From Candidatus Nitrosopumilus sp. SW (GTDB lineage: Archaea; Thermoproteota; Nitrososphaeria; Nitrososphaerales; Nitrosopumilaceae), in contig NZ_CP035425.1 in NCBI RefSeq assembly GCF_006740685.1, positions 1,403,687 to 1,467,686 on the forward strand: DNA of 64,000 nt, read 5' to 3'. Of this stretch, positions 63,677 through 64,000 are shown piece after piece (the stretch's first letter is position 1; each line of letters opens with the position of its first letter). The position numbers and the translations under genes are program-made. The notes beneath the pieces were generated by a model. That model saw only the letters and a program-made list of their open reading frames with translations. It did no database searches and was not told the DNA's origin.

Positions 63677-64000
63677 CTATTCCATCATTTTCAGTGTGTC
63701 TGATGCAGTAATAATTCCCATAATTTTTGATTTTTTTGTAACAAGGATGCATTTGGAATAACGAATCAATGGAACTAGTACATTTGCAGGCGTTTCAAAG
63801 TCTACTATTGGTGGAACAGGATCCATCGTGTCTGCTAGTTTTGCATTTTTTAATTCAGCTTCTCCCACATCTGCAAGATGTTTGACAATTCCGTCTTCTG
63901 ACACAACTCCTACTATTTCTTTTCCATCAAATACTGGAATTTGACTAATTGATAATTCATGCATCTTTTTGATTGCATCATGTAGTGTATTGGATGGTTT
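63677..64000 (-). CDS. CBS-domain protein, 5' end outside window
   Basis: Reading the minus strand, the visible 107 codons include KKMHELSISQIPVFDGKEIVGVVSED and a second half ECKILVTKKSKIMGIITASDTLKMME-type ending. These are two CBS modules with the usual 'IPVFD...GVVSEDGIV' pattern. CBS pairs bind adenosine nucleotides and regulate enzymes or transporters. The start is beyond position 64000. It is convergent with the histidine kinase; stops abut. Confidence 0.85.
   Translation of the reverse strand, partial: KPSNTLHDAIKKMHELSISQIPVFDGKEIVGVVSEDGIVKHLADVGEAELKNAKLADTMDPVPPIVDFETPANVLVPLIRYSKCILVTKKSKIMGIITASDTLKMME

Overview
The window comes from a low-GC archaeon of the ammonia-oxidising Nitrososphaerota (Thaumarchaeota), most like the marine Nitrosopumilus group. 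Three things point there. The 16S-23S operon has no spacer tRNA and no linked 5S. There is a methylmalonyl-CoA mutase/MeaB/epimerase set of the kind used in the 3-hydroxypropionate/4-hydroxybutyrate carbon-fixation cycle. There are many family-specific small proteins, two TFB genes and secreted proteins with a Trp-rich 'W..NAGWWADG' repeat. This is judged from sequence features and memory; no database was searched.

Layout. 1-5.7 kb: the 5' part of hemL, then the rRNA operon with its promoter, processing stems and terminator hairpins. 5.7-12.7 kb: a GT39-like membrane glycosyltransferase, an orphan PAS histidine kinase, an RDD membrane protein, a methyltransferase, MsrA and UspA. 12.8-16.2 kb: a polyhydroxyalkanoate (PHA) locus with a hydrolase, an AbrB-tailed phasin-like protein, a second phasin-like protein, PhaC and PhaE. 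16.2-24.6 kb: mostly housekeeping genes (phosphoribosyltransferase, TFB, BirA, YchF-like GTPase), plus a secreted TPR-metzincin protease and a regulator with a GGMDD tail.

25.7-44.7 kb is the most unusual part and looks like one light/B12-responsive regulon. It holds a photolyase, a DUF1722 (YbgA-type) protein, a phytoene-desaturase-like FAD enzyme, an SDR-membrane fusion, an SRPBCC protein, two DICT-like sensor proteins and a BtuF-like cobalamin-binding protein. It also holds a B12-binding protein with the W-x9-EH cap motif of CarH/LitR photoreceptors but no MerR DNA-binding domain. Promoters across this region share a 10-bp motif, TTRNCACTAG. It usually occurs as two direct copies exactly 19 bp apart, with the second copy touching the TATA box. 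The operon for a second, divergent TFB carries the motif too. I infer a dedicated B12/light regulon, possibly with its own initiation factor.

44.7-64 kb: housekeeping and central metabolism (CysS, NadE, a Rieske protein, AhcY, MetG, an EF-Tu/SelB-like protein with a degenerate G domain, NadM, IlvC). Then come split methylmalonyl-CoA mutase with MeaB and epimerase, an M1 aminopeptidase, a membrane histidine kinase and the edge of a CBS-domain gene. Genes are densely packed, many convergent pairs end stop-to-stop, and most promoters look leaderless. Strong Shine-Dalgarno sites (GGAGG type) appear mainly before genes inside operons, often with TTG starts.
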